Part shown: piece by piece, positions 15,637-23,646 of the stretch | Layout: the number at the start of each line of letters is the position of its first letter | Numbering within the stretch: the first letter of the stretch is position 1 | Origin: Acidobacterium sp. | Lineage (GTDB): Bacteria; Acidobacteriota; Terriglobia; Terriglobales; Acidobacteriaceae | Assembly: GCA_003166955.1 (NCBI GenBank) | Contig: PMUI01000116.1 | Span: 17,282-52,528 of the forward strand | Length of the DNA: 35,247 nucleotides | Reading direction: 5' to 3' | Notes under the pieces: model-generated | What the model saw: the letters and a program-made list of their open reading frames with translations, nothing else | The model's database searches: none | Told to the model about the DNA's origin: nothing | Translations under genes and position numbers: made by a program

Positions 15637-15656
15637 CCTATAGCCTGTGGCGAGCT
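15622..15656 (+). repeat. 7-bp period array overlapping a stop codon
   Basis: The units GCCGGTA, GCCAGTA, GCCTATA, GCCTGTG and GCGAGCT are in 7-bp register. The array encodes the last residues of the hypothetical protein, supplies its TAG stop (15634-15636) and continues 20 bp beyond it. The later units are degenerate. Confidence 0.7.
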
Positions 15657-15717
15657 GAACCTTTCTGGTCTGACTGCACTGGCGATGGCATTCTAGATTC
15701 AGACCGAAGCAATCCTA

Positions 15718-16152
15718 ATGGACGAGCCGTTCGAGACAGTGTTCACCGAGACCGAGTACTATGACGGCCCGCGAGCGGGGATCGCCAATTTCTGCGGTAA
15801 GCCCCACTATTACGAATGCCTATCGCCATACAATTCCACTCTCTTTCGGCTTACGCCGATTTCATCAGAGGTCTTCGATCTGGCTTTGGAGGATTGGGCG
15901 ATTTGGCGGCGGTGGTCCAGCGCACATCGGGAAGGTCGGGTATCGGAGAAAACTCATCCTGCCCTGTTAGATGACCGACCACGACACCTTGAGATCAAAG
16001 CAGTGCTCGATCAGAAGCTGACGACCGACGAAGAAAACTGCGTTATGCGCAGGGGGATCTTTCGCGTGGTCCATGAAGCAGGCAGGGAGCCAGGCTTGGA
16101 GGTGTGTTGGGCAGACCCAAATGAGCCGGGAGACAGCCTCTGGGCCGAATAG
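15718..16152 (+). CDS. hypothetical protein
   Basis: This 144-residue soluble protein starts MDEPFETVFTETEYYDGPRAGIANFCGKP. It has aromatic and acidic stretches (YYECLSPYNSTLFRLTPIS, LALEDWAIWRRW) and ends in WADPNEPGDSLWAE. No signal peptide, membrane segment or catalytic motif is visible, and I cannot name a family. Codon choice (CTA, TCA, CCA, ATT, ACT) looks less GC-biased than in neighbouring genes, which may point to recent transfer, though this was not computed. The start has no strong Shine-Dalgarno sequence. The 81-bp gap before it holds a GGTCTG/CAGACC inverted repeat. It is followed after 32 bp by the dehydrogenase at 16185, on the same strand. Confidence 0.7.
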   Translation: MDEPFETVFTETEYYDGPRAGIANFCGKPHYYECLSPYNSTLFRLTPISSEVFDLALEDWAIWRRWSSAHREGRVSEKTHPALLDDRPRHLEIKAVLDQKLTTDEENCVMRRGIFRVVHEAGREPGLEVCWADPNEPGDSLWAE

Positions 16153-16184
16153 GCGTCATGTGGACAACGAATCGGGAGTTCCGA

Positions 16185-17051
16185 ATGAAGATTGCATTTC
16201 TTGGGTTGGGGAAGATGGGCGGCGCGATTGCGCGGCATCTTGCCAAGAGCGGGGAAGAGCTGACGGTGTGGAATCGTACCGCGTCGCGCGCGGAGTCGCT
16301 GAAGAACGACGGGGCGAAGGCGGCGAAGAGTGCGGCGGAGGCGGTTGCGGGCGCGGATGTCGTCTTCACGATGTTGATGGACGATGCGGCGCTCGAGGAG
16401 ATGCTCGTCAAGGGCAAGGTGCTGGAGAGCCTCGGCAAAGGCGCGATTCACGTTTCGCTGAGCACGCTGAGCGTGGCGTACTCGAAGATGCTGACGGACG
16501 AGCACGCGAAGCGAGGGCAGTTTTTTGTCGCAGCGCCGGTGTTTGGGCGGCCACATATCGCCGAGGCGGGCAAACTGTGGATCGCGGTGGGTGGCGCGCC
16601 GGCGCCCGTAGAGAAAGTGCGGCCACTGCTGGAGAAATTTAGCCGCGGGATGACCGTGGTAGCGGAACATCCGTGGAGCGCGCACGCGATGAAGCTGGGC
16701 GGGAATTTTTTGATCACGGCGATGATCGCATCGCTGAGCGAGGGCTTCGTCTACGCGGAGGCATCGGGGATCGAGCCGGAGATTTTTCTGGAGACCGTAA
16801 ACAAGGCGCTGTTTCAGTCGCCGTTTTACGAGATGTACGGGAAGATCATGCTGGAACCGCCGGCGACGCCGGGCGCGACGATGGCGGTGGGGGAGAAGGA
16901 CATGCGGCTGTTTCGCGAGGCTGCGCAGAGCGAACACGTGAAGACGCCACTGGCGGATGTTTTCATGGCGGACTTTCATCGCGCGTTTGAGGCGGGCATG
17001 AAGGACGCGGATTGGGCGGCGGGATATCTGGCACTACAGCGCGGAGCGTGA
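16185..17051 (+). CDS. NAD(P)-dependent beta-hydroxyacid dehydrogenase family protein
   Basis: This is a 288-residue member of the 3-hydroxyisobutyrate/6-phosphogluconate dehydrogenase-like family. The N-terminal Rossmann motif is FLGLGKMGGAIA (5-16). WNRTASRAESL (about 33-43) follows the second strand, where Arg often signals NADP preference. The family catalytic lysine is K170 in HAMKLGGNF. The all-alpha C-terminal half contains EGFVYAEASGIEPEIFLETVN and MAVGEKDMRLF. The enzyme should oxidise a beta-hydroxyacid or reduce the matching semialdehyde or glyoxylate-like compound; the substrate is not evident. GGGAG at 16174-16178, 6 bp upstream, selects ATG 16185 over an earlier ATG at 16158. 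Confidence 0.9.
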   Translation: MKIAFLGLGKMGGAIARHLAKSGEELTVWNRTASRAESLKNDGAKAAKSAAEAVAGADVVFTMLMDDAALEEMLVKGKVLESLGKGAIHVSLSTLSVAYSKMLTDEHAKRGQFFVAAPVFGRPHIAEAGKLWIAVGGAPAPVEKVRPLLEKFSRGMTVVAEHPWSAHAMKLGGNFLITAMIASLSEGFVYAEASGIEPEIFLETVNKALFQSPFYEMYGKIMLEPPATPGATMAVGEKDMRLFREAAQSEHVKTPLADVFMADFHRAFEAGMKDADWAAGYLALQRGA

Positions 17052-17053
17052 AG

Positions 17054-17139
17054 CGAGCGAGAGGCGAGCAGAAGTCGAACTGAAGACTGGAAATCAGGAA
17101 GGGAGCGCGAGCAGGTCGCCATTGCTCGTCTCTCGCTCG
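17054..17139 (+). terminator. long near-perfect inverted repeat after the dehydrogenase gene
   Basis: The 17-base arm CGAGCGAGAGGCGAGCA (17054-17070) pairs with 17123-17139. Only one position differs, and it would form a G-U pair in RNA. The spacer is 52 bp. The left arm starts 2 bp after the dehydrogenase stop. A stable stem could stop transcription or shield the 3' end from nucleases; no U-run follows. Confidence 0.55.
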
Positions 17140-17145
17140 AGTGGG

Positions 17146-17201
17146 GCTCGCTGTTCGCTCGGGTTTGCTCGCTACAGGCTACCGGCTACAGGCTTCCAGT
17201 C
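17146..17201 (+). repeat. eight-unit 7-bp period array upstream of the SDR gene
   Basis: Successive heptads read GCTCGCT, GTTCGCT, CGGGTTT, GCTCGCT, ACAGGCT, ACCGGCT, ACAGGCT and TCCAGTC. The register holds for 56 bp; two units are poor matches. The array ends 14 bp before the SDR start and directly follows the inverted repeat at 17054-17139. Confidence 0.75.
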
Positions 17202-17215
17202 GTTACGATAGAGGC

Positions 17216-17998
17216 ATGGCAAAGTACAGCTTGAAGGGTCGAATTGTTTTCATCACCGGAGCGAGCGCCGGGATTGGCGCTGCGTGTGCGCGGGCGTTTG
17301 CGGCAGAGGGCGCGCGGCTGCTGCTGGCGGCGCGGCGTGTGGAGCGGCTGGAGGCGACGGCGGCCGGGTTGCGCGAGGCCGGTGCGGCGGCGGTGCACGC
17401 TTTCAAACTCGATGTGCAGGATCGCGGCGCGGTCGAGGAGGCTATTGCAGGTCTGCCTGCAGAATGGCGCGAGATCGATGTGCTGGTGAACAATGCGGGA
17501 CTGAGCCGCGGCCTGGAAAAGTTGTGGGAAGGGAAGCCGCAGGACTGGGAAGAGATGATCGACACCAACGTGAAAGGGGTGCTGTGGGTGACGCGCGCGG
17601 TGGTGGCGGGGATGGTGGCGCGCGGGCGCGGGCACGTGGTGAATCTGGGATCGACGGCGCAGGAGCTCGCGTATCCAGGTGGCGCCGTGTATTGCGGGTC
17701 GAAGGCGGCGGTGAAGCTGATCAACGATGGCTTGCGCGAGGATCTGCTGGGAACGCCATTGCGGGTGAGCGACATCGGCGCGGGCATGGTGGAGACGGAA
17801 TTCAGCGACGTGCGGTTTCGCGGCGACAAGGAGCGGGCGGCGAAGGTGTATCAGGACATCACGCCGCTGACGCCCGACGACATCGCGGACGCGATTGTGT
17901 GGGCGACGACGCGTCCGGCGCACGTGAACGTCGCGCACATGATCATGACGACCATCGACCAGGCGAATTCGCTGATGTTTAACAGAAGGACATCGTAG
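17216..17998 (+). CDS. short-chain dehydrogenase/reductase, YdfG-like
   Basis: This is a 260-residue classical SDR. The cofactor motif TGASAGIG spans residues 14-21. RR at 40-41 after the second strand favours NADP. The NNAG motif is at 92-95. The catalytic residues are S146 (NLGSTAQ), Y159 and K163 (YCGSK). The closest remembered type is the YdfG group, NADP-dependent 3-hydroxy acid or L-allo-threonine/serine dehydrogenases; this rests on overall pattern and is not certain. GAGG lies unusually close to ATG 17216. An in-frame ATG at 17141 would encode the heptad array and is rejected. The beta-barrel gene follows after 27 bp on the same strand. Confidence 0.92.
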   Translation: MAKYSLKGRIVFITGASAGIGAACARAFAAEGARLLLAARRVERLEATAAGLREAGAAAVHAFKLDVQDRGAVEEAIAGLPAEWREIDVLVNNAGLSRGLEKLWEGKPQDWEEMIDTNVKGVLWVTRAVVAGMVARGRGHVVNLGSTAQELAYPGGAVYCGSKAAVKLINDGLREDLLGTPLRVSDIGAGMVETEFSDVRFRGDKERAAKVYQDITPLTPDDIADAIVWATTRPAHVNVAHMIMTTIDQANSLMFNRRTS

Positions 17999-18025
17999 CT
18001 GGGCCAGGTTTAGAGGAGTCCGAAG

Positions 18026-18613
18026 ATGCCGCACCGCAAGCTGTGGGTCTGCATTCTGCCTTTCGTGAGTGGCCTGGCGTGGTCCCAGGCGCAACCTGCC
18101 CGTGAAGGGCTCCATGTTGGGGCCGATGTGTTCGCGGGTTACACGTACGTCTCTCCCGATTTTGGATACTACGATCAGGGTGGCGGGGAAAGCGGCGTGG
18201 ACGGCGCGCTGGATGTGCGGTTCGACCACTTTTTCGCTGTGGCCGTGGACGGCGGATATCTGCACAAGAGCTACAACCCTGAAGAGAGTTCAACCACAGG
18301 AACGGTGATGGCGGGACCGAGGTTTTTCTTTCCGCTTCGGCGCGACTCCGCGATCGAGCCGTTTGCGGATTTTCTCGGGGGGCTAACAACATTTAACTGG
18401 TCGAGCAACAGCAGCTCATCCCCGTTTACCGGCACGATTTCCGCCGCATATGCCGTCGATGGCGGCCTCGACATCCGCACAACGCGGCACATCTGGATAC
18501 GTGCGCAAGGCGGATATCTGCAAAGCAGCTTCAACTCGGTGGCTTCTTCGCTGCAGAACAATGTCCATAACAATCATGGACGGACCGCGGTTGGGGTCGT
18601 CTGGCGATTCTAA
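18026..18613 (+). CDS. outer-membrane beta-barrel protein
   Basis: This 195-residue protein has a signal peptide (MPHRKLWVCILPFVSGLAWSQA). Alternating amphipathic strands follow: GLHVGADVFAGYTYVSPDF, ALDVRFDHFFAVAVDGGYL, GTVMAGPRFFF and HIWIRAQGGYLQSSF, ending GRTAVGVVWRF. A terminal aromatic residue is the usual outer-membrane assembly signal. The size fits an eight-stranded OmpA/OmpX-like barrel; whether it is a pore, adhesin or structural protein is unknown. GAGGAG upstream of the ATG is a good ribosome-binding site. It ends 7 bp from the convergent permease at 18621, and no terminator hairpin fits in that gap. Confidence 0.85.
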   Translation: MPHRKLWVCILPFVSGLAWSQAQPAREGLHVGADVFAGYTYVSPDFGYYDQGGGESGVDGALDVRFDHFFAVAVDGGYLHKSYNPEESSTTGTVMAGPRFFFPLRRDSAIEPFADFLGGLTTFNWSSNSSSSPFTGTISAAYAVDGGLDIRTTRHIWIRAQGGYLQSSFNSVASSLQNNVHNNHGRTAVGVVWRF

Positions 18614-18620
18614 GCGGGCC

Positions 18621-21269
18621 TCATTCCTCGCGCAACAGCTTGAGTGGATCTGCTGAGAGTGCACGCTGCGCGGGGAGCCAGGTGGCTACGAGCCCCAGGA
18701 ACGCCATGGCTGCGATGACGCCGCCCAGCACCAGCGGGTCGCGGGTCGTCGCGCCGTACACAATGAACGACAGAACCCGCGTTGCCAGCATGCCAAGAAC
18801 GAGTCCTGCGGCGGAGCCCAGTGCCAGCAGCTTCAAAGCCCGTCCCAGTGCAGCGCCCAGCAGTTCTCGACGCTGCGCTCCCAGCGCGATGCGAATGCCC
18901 AGCTCGCGCAGGCGCTTGCTCACCGAATAGGCGGCCATGCCGAAGATGCCGGTGATCGACAGCATAGCGCCCATCAGGCCGAGCACGCCCAGCGCCACCG
19001 TCGCGACGCGCGAGGGAAACATGACGCCGTTGAGTTGCTCATTCCAGGTCGAGATCTCGGCGGGCAACCCTGGATCGAGCTCGCGCAGCTTGCCATGGAT
19101 CGCCGCCGCGACTTCGGCGGGATCACGGTGTGAGCGCACGATCAGCGACATCTGGCTCCACGGAACCTGCAGCACCGGGAGAAACATCGCGGGCTGCGCG
19201 TTCTCGGTCAGGCTCTGATATTTTCCGTTTTCGGCAATACCCACTACCTGCACGCGCGTTCCATCATCGAGCCGGTAGTAGCGGCCGACTCCGTCGCGAA
19301 CGGAGCCGAGAACTCTGCGCGCAAACTCCTCATTCACGATGGCGACCCGCGGCGTTCCCAGGCTGTCGTGTTCGCTGAAAGCGCGGCCGGCGAGCAGCGT
19401 GGTGTGCGCGGCATCGAAGTAGCGAGGAGAAATGACGTAGAAATACACGGGGCCAGCGGAGTTGGAAGCGCGCAGGTCCCTGGTGTCGTCTCTGTAAACG
19501 TCCCTTCTGTCGGCGCCAAGGCTGAGTGGAGGCGTATTCACCGAAGCAGCGGCTTCGACGCCAGGAATCGACGCCATGCCATCGATAAGGCGTTTCTGCA
19601 TGGGTGGCACGTCGTCGCCGGTATACCCGGCCGAGGTTATGTGGAGGGTGGCAATCATGGCGCCGCGCGGCTCGAAACCGAAGGGGCTGTTGAGCGAGCG
19701 CACCAGACCGCGGACGGCCACCAGCGATGAGGTGACCAGCACGGCGCAGATGGCGATCTGCAGGACCAGAAGTGCGTCGCGCAGAGTGATCCGCCGCCCC
19801 GGAGTGCCCGTAGAGCCCGCTTTGACGATCTCGTACGGATTGGCCCGGAGGACCTGGCGCACAGGAACAATGCCGAACAGGAAGCCGCTGACAACGGCCA
19901 AAACTAACGCCACGACGTAGACGCGGGCGTCGGGAGCGACCGGGACATGGATGGGGAATTGTCCAAACGGCCGCCATGCCCCGAGGCGATGGAGGAGAAC
20001 CACGCTGCCGATGAGTCCCAGGATGCCGCCCGCCAGAGAGATCAGCGTGGCTTCGGTCATCAACTGGCGAAGAATGCGGTTGCGGCTCGATCCGAGAGCG
20101 AGGCGCAGAGCCACTTCACGCGAGCGGTCGGCGGCGCGCGCGGCGAAGAGGCTGCCGAGGTTGGCGCACGCGGCCAGCAGGATCAAGCCAGCCAACAAGG
20201 TGAGCCCCGTGACAAAGCCCGTGATCGGGCCGCCCAGGAAACTGCCGTACAGCCCGGGCCGGACCAGCGAATATTTCTTGTGTCCTTCTGCTTTCGGATA
20301 GGTTTTTTCGAGCCAGGCGCCGATGGAGTTCAGATCGGCCGTGGCCTCGGTTGGCGTCACGCCGGGTTTCAAATGTCCCATGCTCTCGAAGACCCAGTGG
20401 TTGCCGCGGTCATCCAGGCCGTTCCAGCCGTCCACCTGTGGCTGGTTCACGATGGGAATGAAGAAGTCGGGCCGGAAGAACAGAAGGGTTCCGCGAAAGT
20501 CCGGCTGGGCGACGCCGAGGACGGTGAAGGGATGTTTGTTGATCTGCACCACGCGGCCGATCGCGTTGGGGTCGTCGCCAAAGCGGGCGTGCCAGTATGC
20601 GTACGTGAGCACGACGAACGGAGCGCTGTTGGGCCCATGCTCGTCGGAGGCGTGGAAGAAGCGGCCGAGGTAAGGCTGCTGGCCGAGCACGTCGAAATAG
20701 TTGCCGCTGGTTTCGTATACCCAGTCGTTTTCAGGATTGTTGCCCGTGTCCAGCGCCTCCTGGGTGATGCCGACGGCGGCCAGCCCTTCAAAGCTGCGGT
20801 TGCGGTCGCGCATGTCGAGATAGTTGGGGTAGGACTGGAAGCCATAGTCATCTTCATGCTCGGGGGCGTAGAGGCTGTCACTCCTGGGCAGGGCAAGCGG
20901 ACGCAGGATGAGCGCGTTGAGCACTCCGAAAACGACGGCGTTGGCGCCAATGGCGAGCGCGAGCGTGACAATCGCGGTGAACGTGAAGCCGGGCGATTTG
21001 AACAGCACGCGCAGACTGAAGCGTGCATCCTGGAGCAGTGTCTCGATGAAATTTCCGCCCAGGGCTTCGTGGGATTCCTGGCGGTAGCGCTCGTAGGCGC
21101 CGAACTCGATGCGCGCGCAGCGTGCCGCGGTTGTGGGGTCGACGCCGGACCGCTCCAGATCCTCGGTGCGGCTCCGGATGTGGGAGCGGAGCTCGTCGTC
21201 CATCTCGTGCGCGGTGCGGGAGCCGTGAAAGAACTTAGCGGTAAGAGAACGAAGCCAGGCGGAGAACAT
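18621..21269 (-). CDS. acidobacterial orphan ABC-type permease, FtsX/MacB-like (paralogue 1)
   Basis: This 882-residue inner-membrane protein has the acidobacterial duplicated orphan permease layout. A cytoplasmic prefix of about 70 residues (DDELRSHIRSRTEDLERSG) is followed by a first membrane helix near 90-115 (FTAIVTLALAIGANAVVFGV). A MacB-type periplasmic domain and an FtsX core follow, with AACANLGSLFAARAADRSRE near 365-385. Then the whole unit repeats (helix near 500-520, a second periplasmic domain, final helices from about 755). It ends ALSADPLKLLREE. No ATPase gene is nearby, as is usual for this group. The MacB relatives drive mechanotransmission or export with MacA and TolC; the role here is unknown. 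The paralogue at 27833-30490 is very similar in the core. A strong promoter with inverted repeats lies upstream. Confidence 0.93.
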   Translation of the reverse strand: MFSAWLRSLTAKFFHGSRTAHEMDDELRSHIRSRTEDLERSGVDPTTAARCARIEFGAYERYRQESHEALGGNFIETLLQDARFSLRVLFKSPGFTFTAIVTLALAIGANAVVFGVLNALILRPLALPRSDSLYAPEHEDDYGFQSYPNYLDMRDRNRSFEGLAAVGITQEALDTGNNPENDWVYETSGNYFDVLGQQPYLGRFFHASDEHGPNSAPFVVLTYAYWHARFGDDPNAIGRVVQINKHPFTVLGVAQPDFRGTLLFFRPDFFIPIVNQPQVDGWNGLDDRGNHWVFESMGHLKPGVTPTEATADLNSIGAWLEKTYPKAEGHKKYSLVRPGLYGSFLGGPITGFVTGLTLLAGLILLAACANLGSLFAARAADRSREVALRLALGSSRNRILRQLMTEATLISLAGGILGLIGSVVLLHRLGAWRPFGQFPIHVPVAPDARVYVVALVLAVVSGFLFGIVPVRQVLRANPYEIVKAGSTGTPGRRITLRDALLVLQIAICAVLVTSSLVAVRGLVRSLNSPFGFEPRGAMIATLHITSAGYTGDDVPPMQKRLIDGMASIPGVEAAASVNTPPLSLGADRRDVYRDDTRDLRASNSAGPVYFYVISPRYFDAAHTTLLAGRAFSEHDSLGTPRVAIVNEEFARRVLGSVRDGVGRYYRLDDGTRVQVVGIAENGKYQSLTENAQPAMFLPVLQVPWSQMSLIVRSHRDPAEVAAAIHGKLRELDPGLPAEISTWNEQLNGVMFPSRVATVALGVLGLMGAMLSITGIFGMAAYSVSKRLRELGIRIALGAQRRELLGAALGRALKLLALGSAAGLVLGMLATRVLSFIVYGATTRDPLVLGGVIAAMAFLGLVATWLPAQRALSADPLKLLREE

Positions 21270-21281
21270 CGAACGGTGCCC

Positions 21282-21325
21282 CCTAATCTGCTTAGGAGAT
21301 TAGCCTTCTTCTCCTAAGCTGTCAA
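21282..21325 (-). promoter_or_regulatory. sigma-70-like promoter with palindromic operator, permease paralogue 1
   Basis: On the minus strand TTGACA (21325-21320), a 17-bp spacer and TAATCT (21302-21297) make a near-consensus promoter. A perfect inverted repeat, CTTAGGAG (21291-21298) and CTCCTAAG (21311-21318), covers the spacer and -10. Further nested arms CCTAA/TTAGG lie at 21282-21296. A repressor bound there would block polymerase. The same design precedes the paralogue at 30490. Confidence 0.8.
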
Positions 21326-21379
21326 GGAGTACGTGACGGTCGAGCCGGCGGTTCCGTGAAAAGCAGATCTTATGCGTCT

Positions 21380-22651
21380 TCAGGAGAACTGGCGCATGTC
21401 GATGGTCATCGAATATCGCTCGCCGTGGCGGAGCTGTTCGTCCCAGGTCACCTCGTGGCCGCGCTGACCGGCCATTCGCCCCAGCATGCAGCTGAGCGCG
21501 CTTTCGACGCCGGCCTCGGCCTGGTGGTGGAACTTGCCGGACGTGATGCTCTCGATGAACGCGCGGTCTTTTTCCCGATCCGCAAACTCCAGGTTGTCGG
21601 TGAAGGCTCCGTTGGCGGCAAAGGTCGACGGCTTGCCGGCGGAGGGTGCTACGTCCTGGGCCTGCCATTGCCATGCGTTTTCGCCGATGATGCGCACGGG
21701 CCCGGAGTAGGGAGCCTCGGCGATAGCTTTGGTTCCGAAGACTCGCTCCGTCACGTCGAAGAACCCGTTGGCTCCCCATTGCGTGGACGAAAAGCTGACA
21801 TGCACGTCGTCGGGATACGTGTAGATGACCTGGTAGTTGTCCCAGGTATCGCCGGGACGCGTGATGGCGTTGCGTCCGCCCGTTGCTGTGGCCTGGATGG
21901 GATGGCTGCCGAGGATCCAGTTGCACAGGTCGATGACGTGGATGTTCTGTTCGACGAGAATGTCACCGGAGAGCGTGCGATCCCAGAGCCAGTTGCGCAG
22001 GCGAAATTCGTCGGCCGACCAGTTCGAGCCGGTGTGGCTGACCGCGTTGGGCGCGTTGTAGTGCGCTTCGATGCAGACGATTTTGCCCACATCGCCCGCG
22101 TGGATGCGGCGGACGACTTCCGCGATAGGCGGCGCGCTGCGGACCTGGAAACCGACGTCGAGGCTCACACGGCCTTCTGCGCGTTTGCCGATTTCGAGCG
22201 CGTGTTTGGCCTGGGCAACGTCGACGCCGAGAGGCTTTTCGCAATAGGCGTGCTTGCCTGCCGCGACGACGGCTTCGAGATGCTGCACGTGGAACCATGG
22301 GGGCGTTGAAATCTGAATCGAGTCGATGGCCGAGGACGCGGCCAGATCCTCGAAGGCTCGATAGCCGCGGAACATCAGGCTCGGATCGATGGCGGGCACG
22401 CCGAGCGAGGTGTTCAGTTCGTCGAAGTGCGCTTTGGCGGCGGCCAACTGATCCGGAAACAAGTCCGCGAGCGCCACGATGCGCGCCGGCGTGTTCTTCG
22501 CAAACGACGTGGCGACGGCAGTGCCGCGGGCGCCGCAACCGAGCAGTCCGATGCGGACTGTGGAGTTGGCTTCGTATCCGAACGCTGTACGCGCGCTGAG
22601 GAGCATGATGCCCGATGCGGCCGAGCCGCCGATGAAGTCTCTTCGATCCAT
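21380..22651 (-). CDS. Tat-exported Gfo/Idh/MocA family oxidoreductase
   Basis: This 423-residue protein starts MDRRDFIGGSAASGIMLLSA, a twin-arginine signal. The Rossmann motif GLLGCGARG spans 35-43, and CEKPLGVD (137-144) holds K139, the usual active-site lysine. The C-terminal half is the expected beta-sheet domain (VSLDVGFQVRS, VCIEAHYNAPNAV). These enzymes oxidise or rearrange sugars, inositols and glycosides with NAD(P). Tat export would carry the cofactor-bound protein out folded, as in glucose-fructose oxidoreductase. The substrate is unknown. It lies 9 bp downstream of the TIM-barrel isomerase, with AAAGGA before its ATG, and is probably co-transcribed. The pairing of an oxidoreductase and an isomerase suggests shared sugar or polyol use. 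Confidence 0.9.
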   Translation of the reverse strand: MDRRDFIGGSAASGIMLLSARTAFGYEANSTVRIGLLGCGARGTAVATSFAKNTPARIVALADLFPDQLAAAKAHFDELNTSLGVPAIDPSLMFRGYRAFEDLAASSAIDSIQISTPPWFHVQHLEAVVAAGKHAYCEKPLGVDVAQAKHALEIGKRAEGRVSLDVGFQVRSAPPIAEVVRRIHAGDVGKIVCIEAHYNAPNAVSHTGSNWSADEFRLRNWLWDRTLSGDILVEQNIHVIDLCNWILGSHPIQATATGGRNAITRPGDTWDNYQVIYTYPDDVHVSFSSTQWGANGFFDVTERVFGTKAIAEAPYSGPVRIIGENAWQWQAQDVAPSAGKPSTFAANGAFTDNLEFADREKDRAFIESITSGKFHHQAEAGVESALSCMLGRMAGQRGHEVTWDEQLRHGERYSMTIDMRQFS

Positions 22652-22660
22652 AGTTGTCCT

Positions 22661-23629
22661 TTAGGACTGCAGGGCCAGGACCTGCGTGAGAATCTTTTCG
22701 AGGTGCAGTTTCTCCGCGCGAACGTCGGCGAGTTGCTGTGGGCCGGAGGTTTCGCGCTCGATGGTGACCGCGCCCGTGTAGCCGAGCCGATGCAGCTTCG
22801 AAAAGACTTTTTCGAAGTCGACGAAACCTGTGCCGATCAGCACTTCTTCCCCCAGCTTCATCGGATCGGTGGGCCACTTGCCATCTTTTGCGTGGATGCT
22901 GCGGACGTGCGCGCCGATGATGTCGACCGCATCCACCGGATTGGCCTTGCCGTAGAGGATGAGGTTTGCGGTGTCGAGGCCGACGCCGAGGTTCGGCTGA
23001 TCCACGTCCTTCAGAGCGCGCGCCATCGTTGTCGGTGTTTCCTGGCCGGTTTCCATCAGGAACATCTGGCCGTTCGCTGCGCAGTGCTGCGCCAGCTCGC
23101 GAATGGCGAGCACGGTTTCCTCATACAGCGCATTCGCTGGATCTTCGGGAATGAATCCGCAGTGGGTCTGTATGCGGGGAATGCCGAGCAGAGCCGCGAA
23201 GTCTGAAGTCTGCTTGAGCGCGTCCGTGCGCGCGGCGCGGGTTGCGCGCGGCACGAGGCCAATCGTCGAGGGTCCATGCAGGAAATCCCAGATCAGCGGC
23301 TCGGGGCGCACGACCTCCGCTGCTGTCGCGACGACGTTGTATTTCTCGAGCAGGCCGCTGAGTTCCTGGGCGAGAGGTTTTGAGAATTTTCCGAGATAGC
23401 CGTCGAGGGAGAAGAAGCAGTTCGTCATGCCCAGGTCATGGACCTTCGCGATGGCCGCTTCTGCGCCGTTGGCCGGCTGAATGATGAGGCCGACGGCCAT
23501 GGGAGCGAGTTTTTGCTGGGGCGGAGGCGCCGAACTGGCTGCGCTCTGCCTCGGCGGAGAGTCTGCAAGCACAGACGCGCTCATGACGGTGGCGCTGACC
23601 GCTCCGGCCAGAAATTCTCTTCTTTGCAT
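22661..23629 (-). CDS. Tat-exported sugar phosphate isomerase/epimerase-like TIM barrel
   Basis: This 322-residue protein has a twin-arginine signal (MQRREFLAGAVSATVMSASV) and a xylose-isomerase-like TIM barrel. Likely metal ligands are E193 (FLMETGQE), D219 (VGLDTANLI), H246 (RSIHAKDG) and E291 (VTIERETSG), spaced as in the AP_endonuc_2 family. Members epimerise or isomerise sugars and inositols; the substrate cannot be read here. Its start is coupled to the upstream gene: the Shine-Dalgarno AAAGGG sits in a small hairpin (23633-23646) that also contains part of the preceding stop codon. It is the middle gene of a three-gene minus-strand operon, 15 bp from the upstream gene and 9 bp from the downstream one. 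Confidence 0.9.
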   Translation of the reverse strand: MQRREFLAGAVSATVMSASVLADSPPRQSAASSAPPPQQKLAPMAVGLIIQPANGAEAAIAKVHDLGMTNCFFSLDGYLGKFSKPLAQELSGLLEKYNVVATAAEVVRPEPLIWDFLHGPSTIGLVPRATRAARTDALKQTSDFAALLGIPRIQTHCGFIPEDPANALYEETVLAIRELAQHCAANGQMFLMETGQETPTTMARALKDVDQPNLGVGLDTANLILYGKANPVDAVDIIGAHVRSIHAKDGKWPTDPMKLGEEVLIGTGFVDFEKVFSKLHRLGYTGAVTIERETSGPQQLADVRAEKLHLEKILTQVLALQS

Positions 23630-23632
23630 TGC

Positions 23633-23646
23633 GACCCTTTCGGGTC
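23633..23646 (-). promoter_or_regulatory. hairpin enclosing a Shine-Dalgarno sequence
   Basis: On the minus strand GACCC-GAAA-GGGTC folds into a 5-bp stem with a GAAA loop. It holds the AAAGGG that serves ATG 23629, and its first two bases belong to the TGA of the upstream gene. A ribosome stopping there would open the hairpin, giving translational coupling. Confidence 0.5.

Noticed and set aside
19947-21317. 456-residue plus-strand open frame opposite permease paralogue 1
   Set aside because: Antisense shadow. A similar one opposite paralogue 2 only reflects paralogy.
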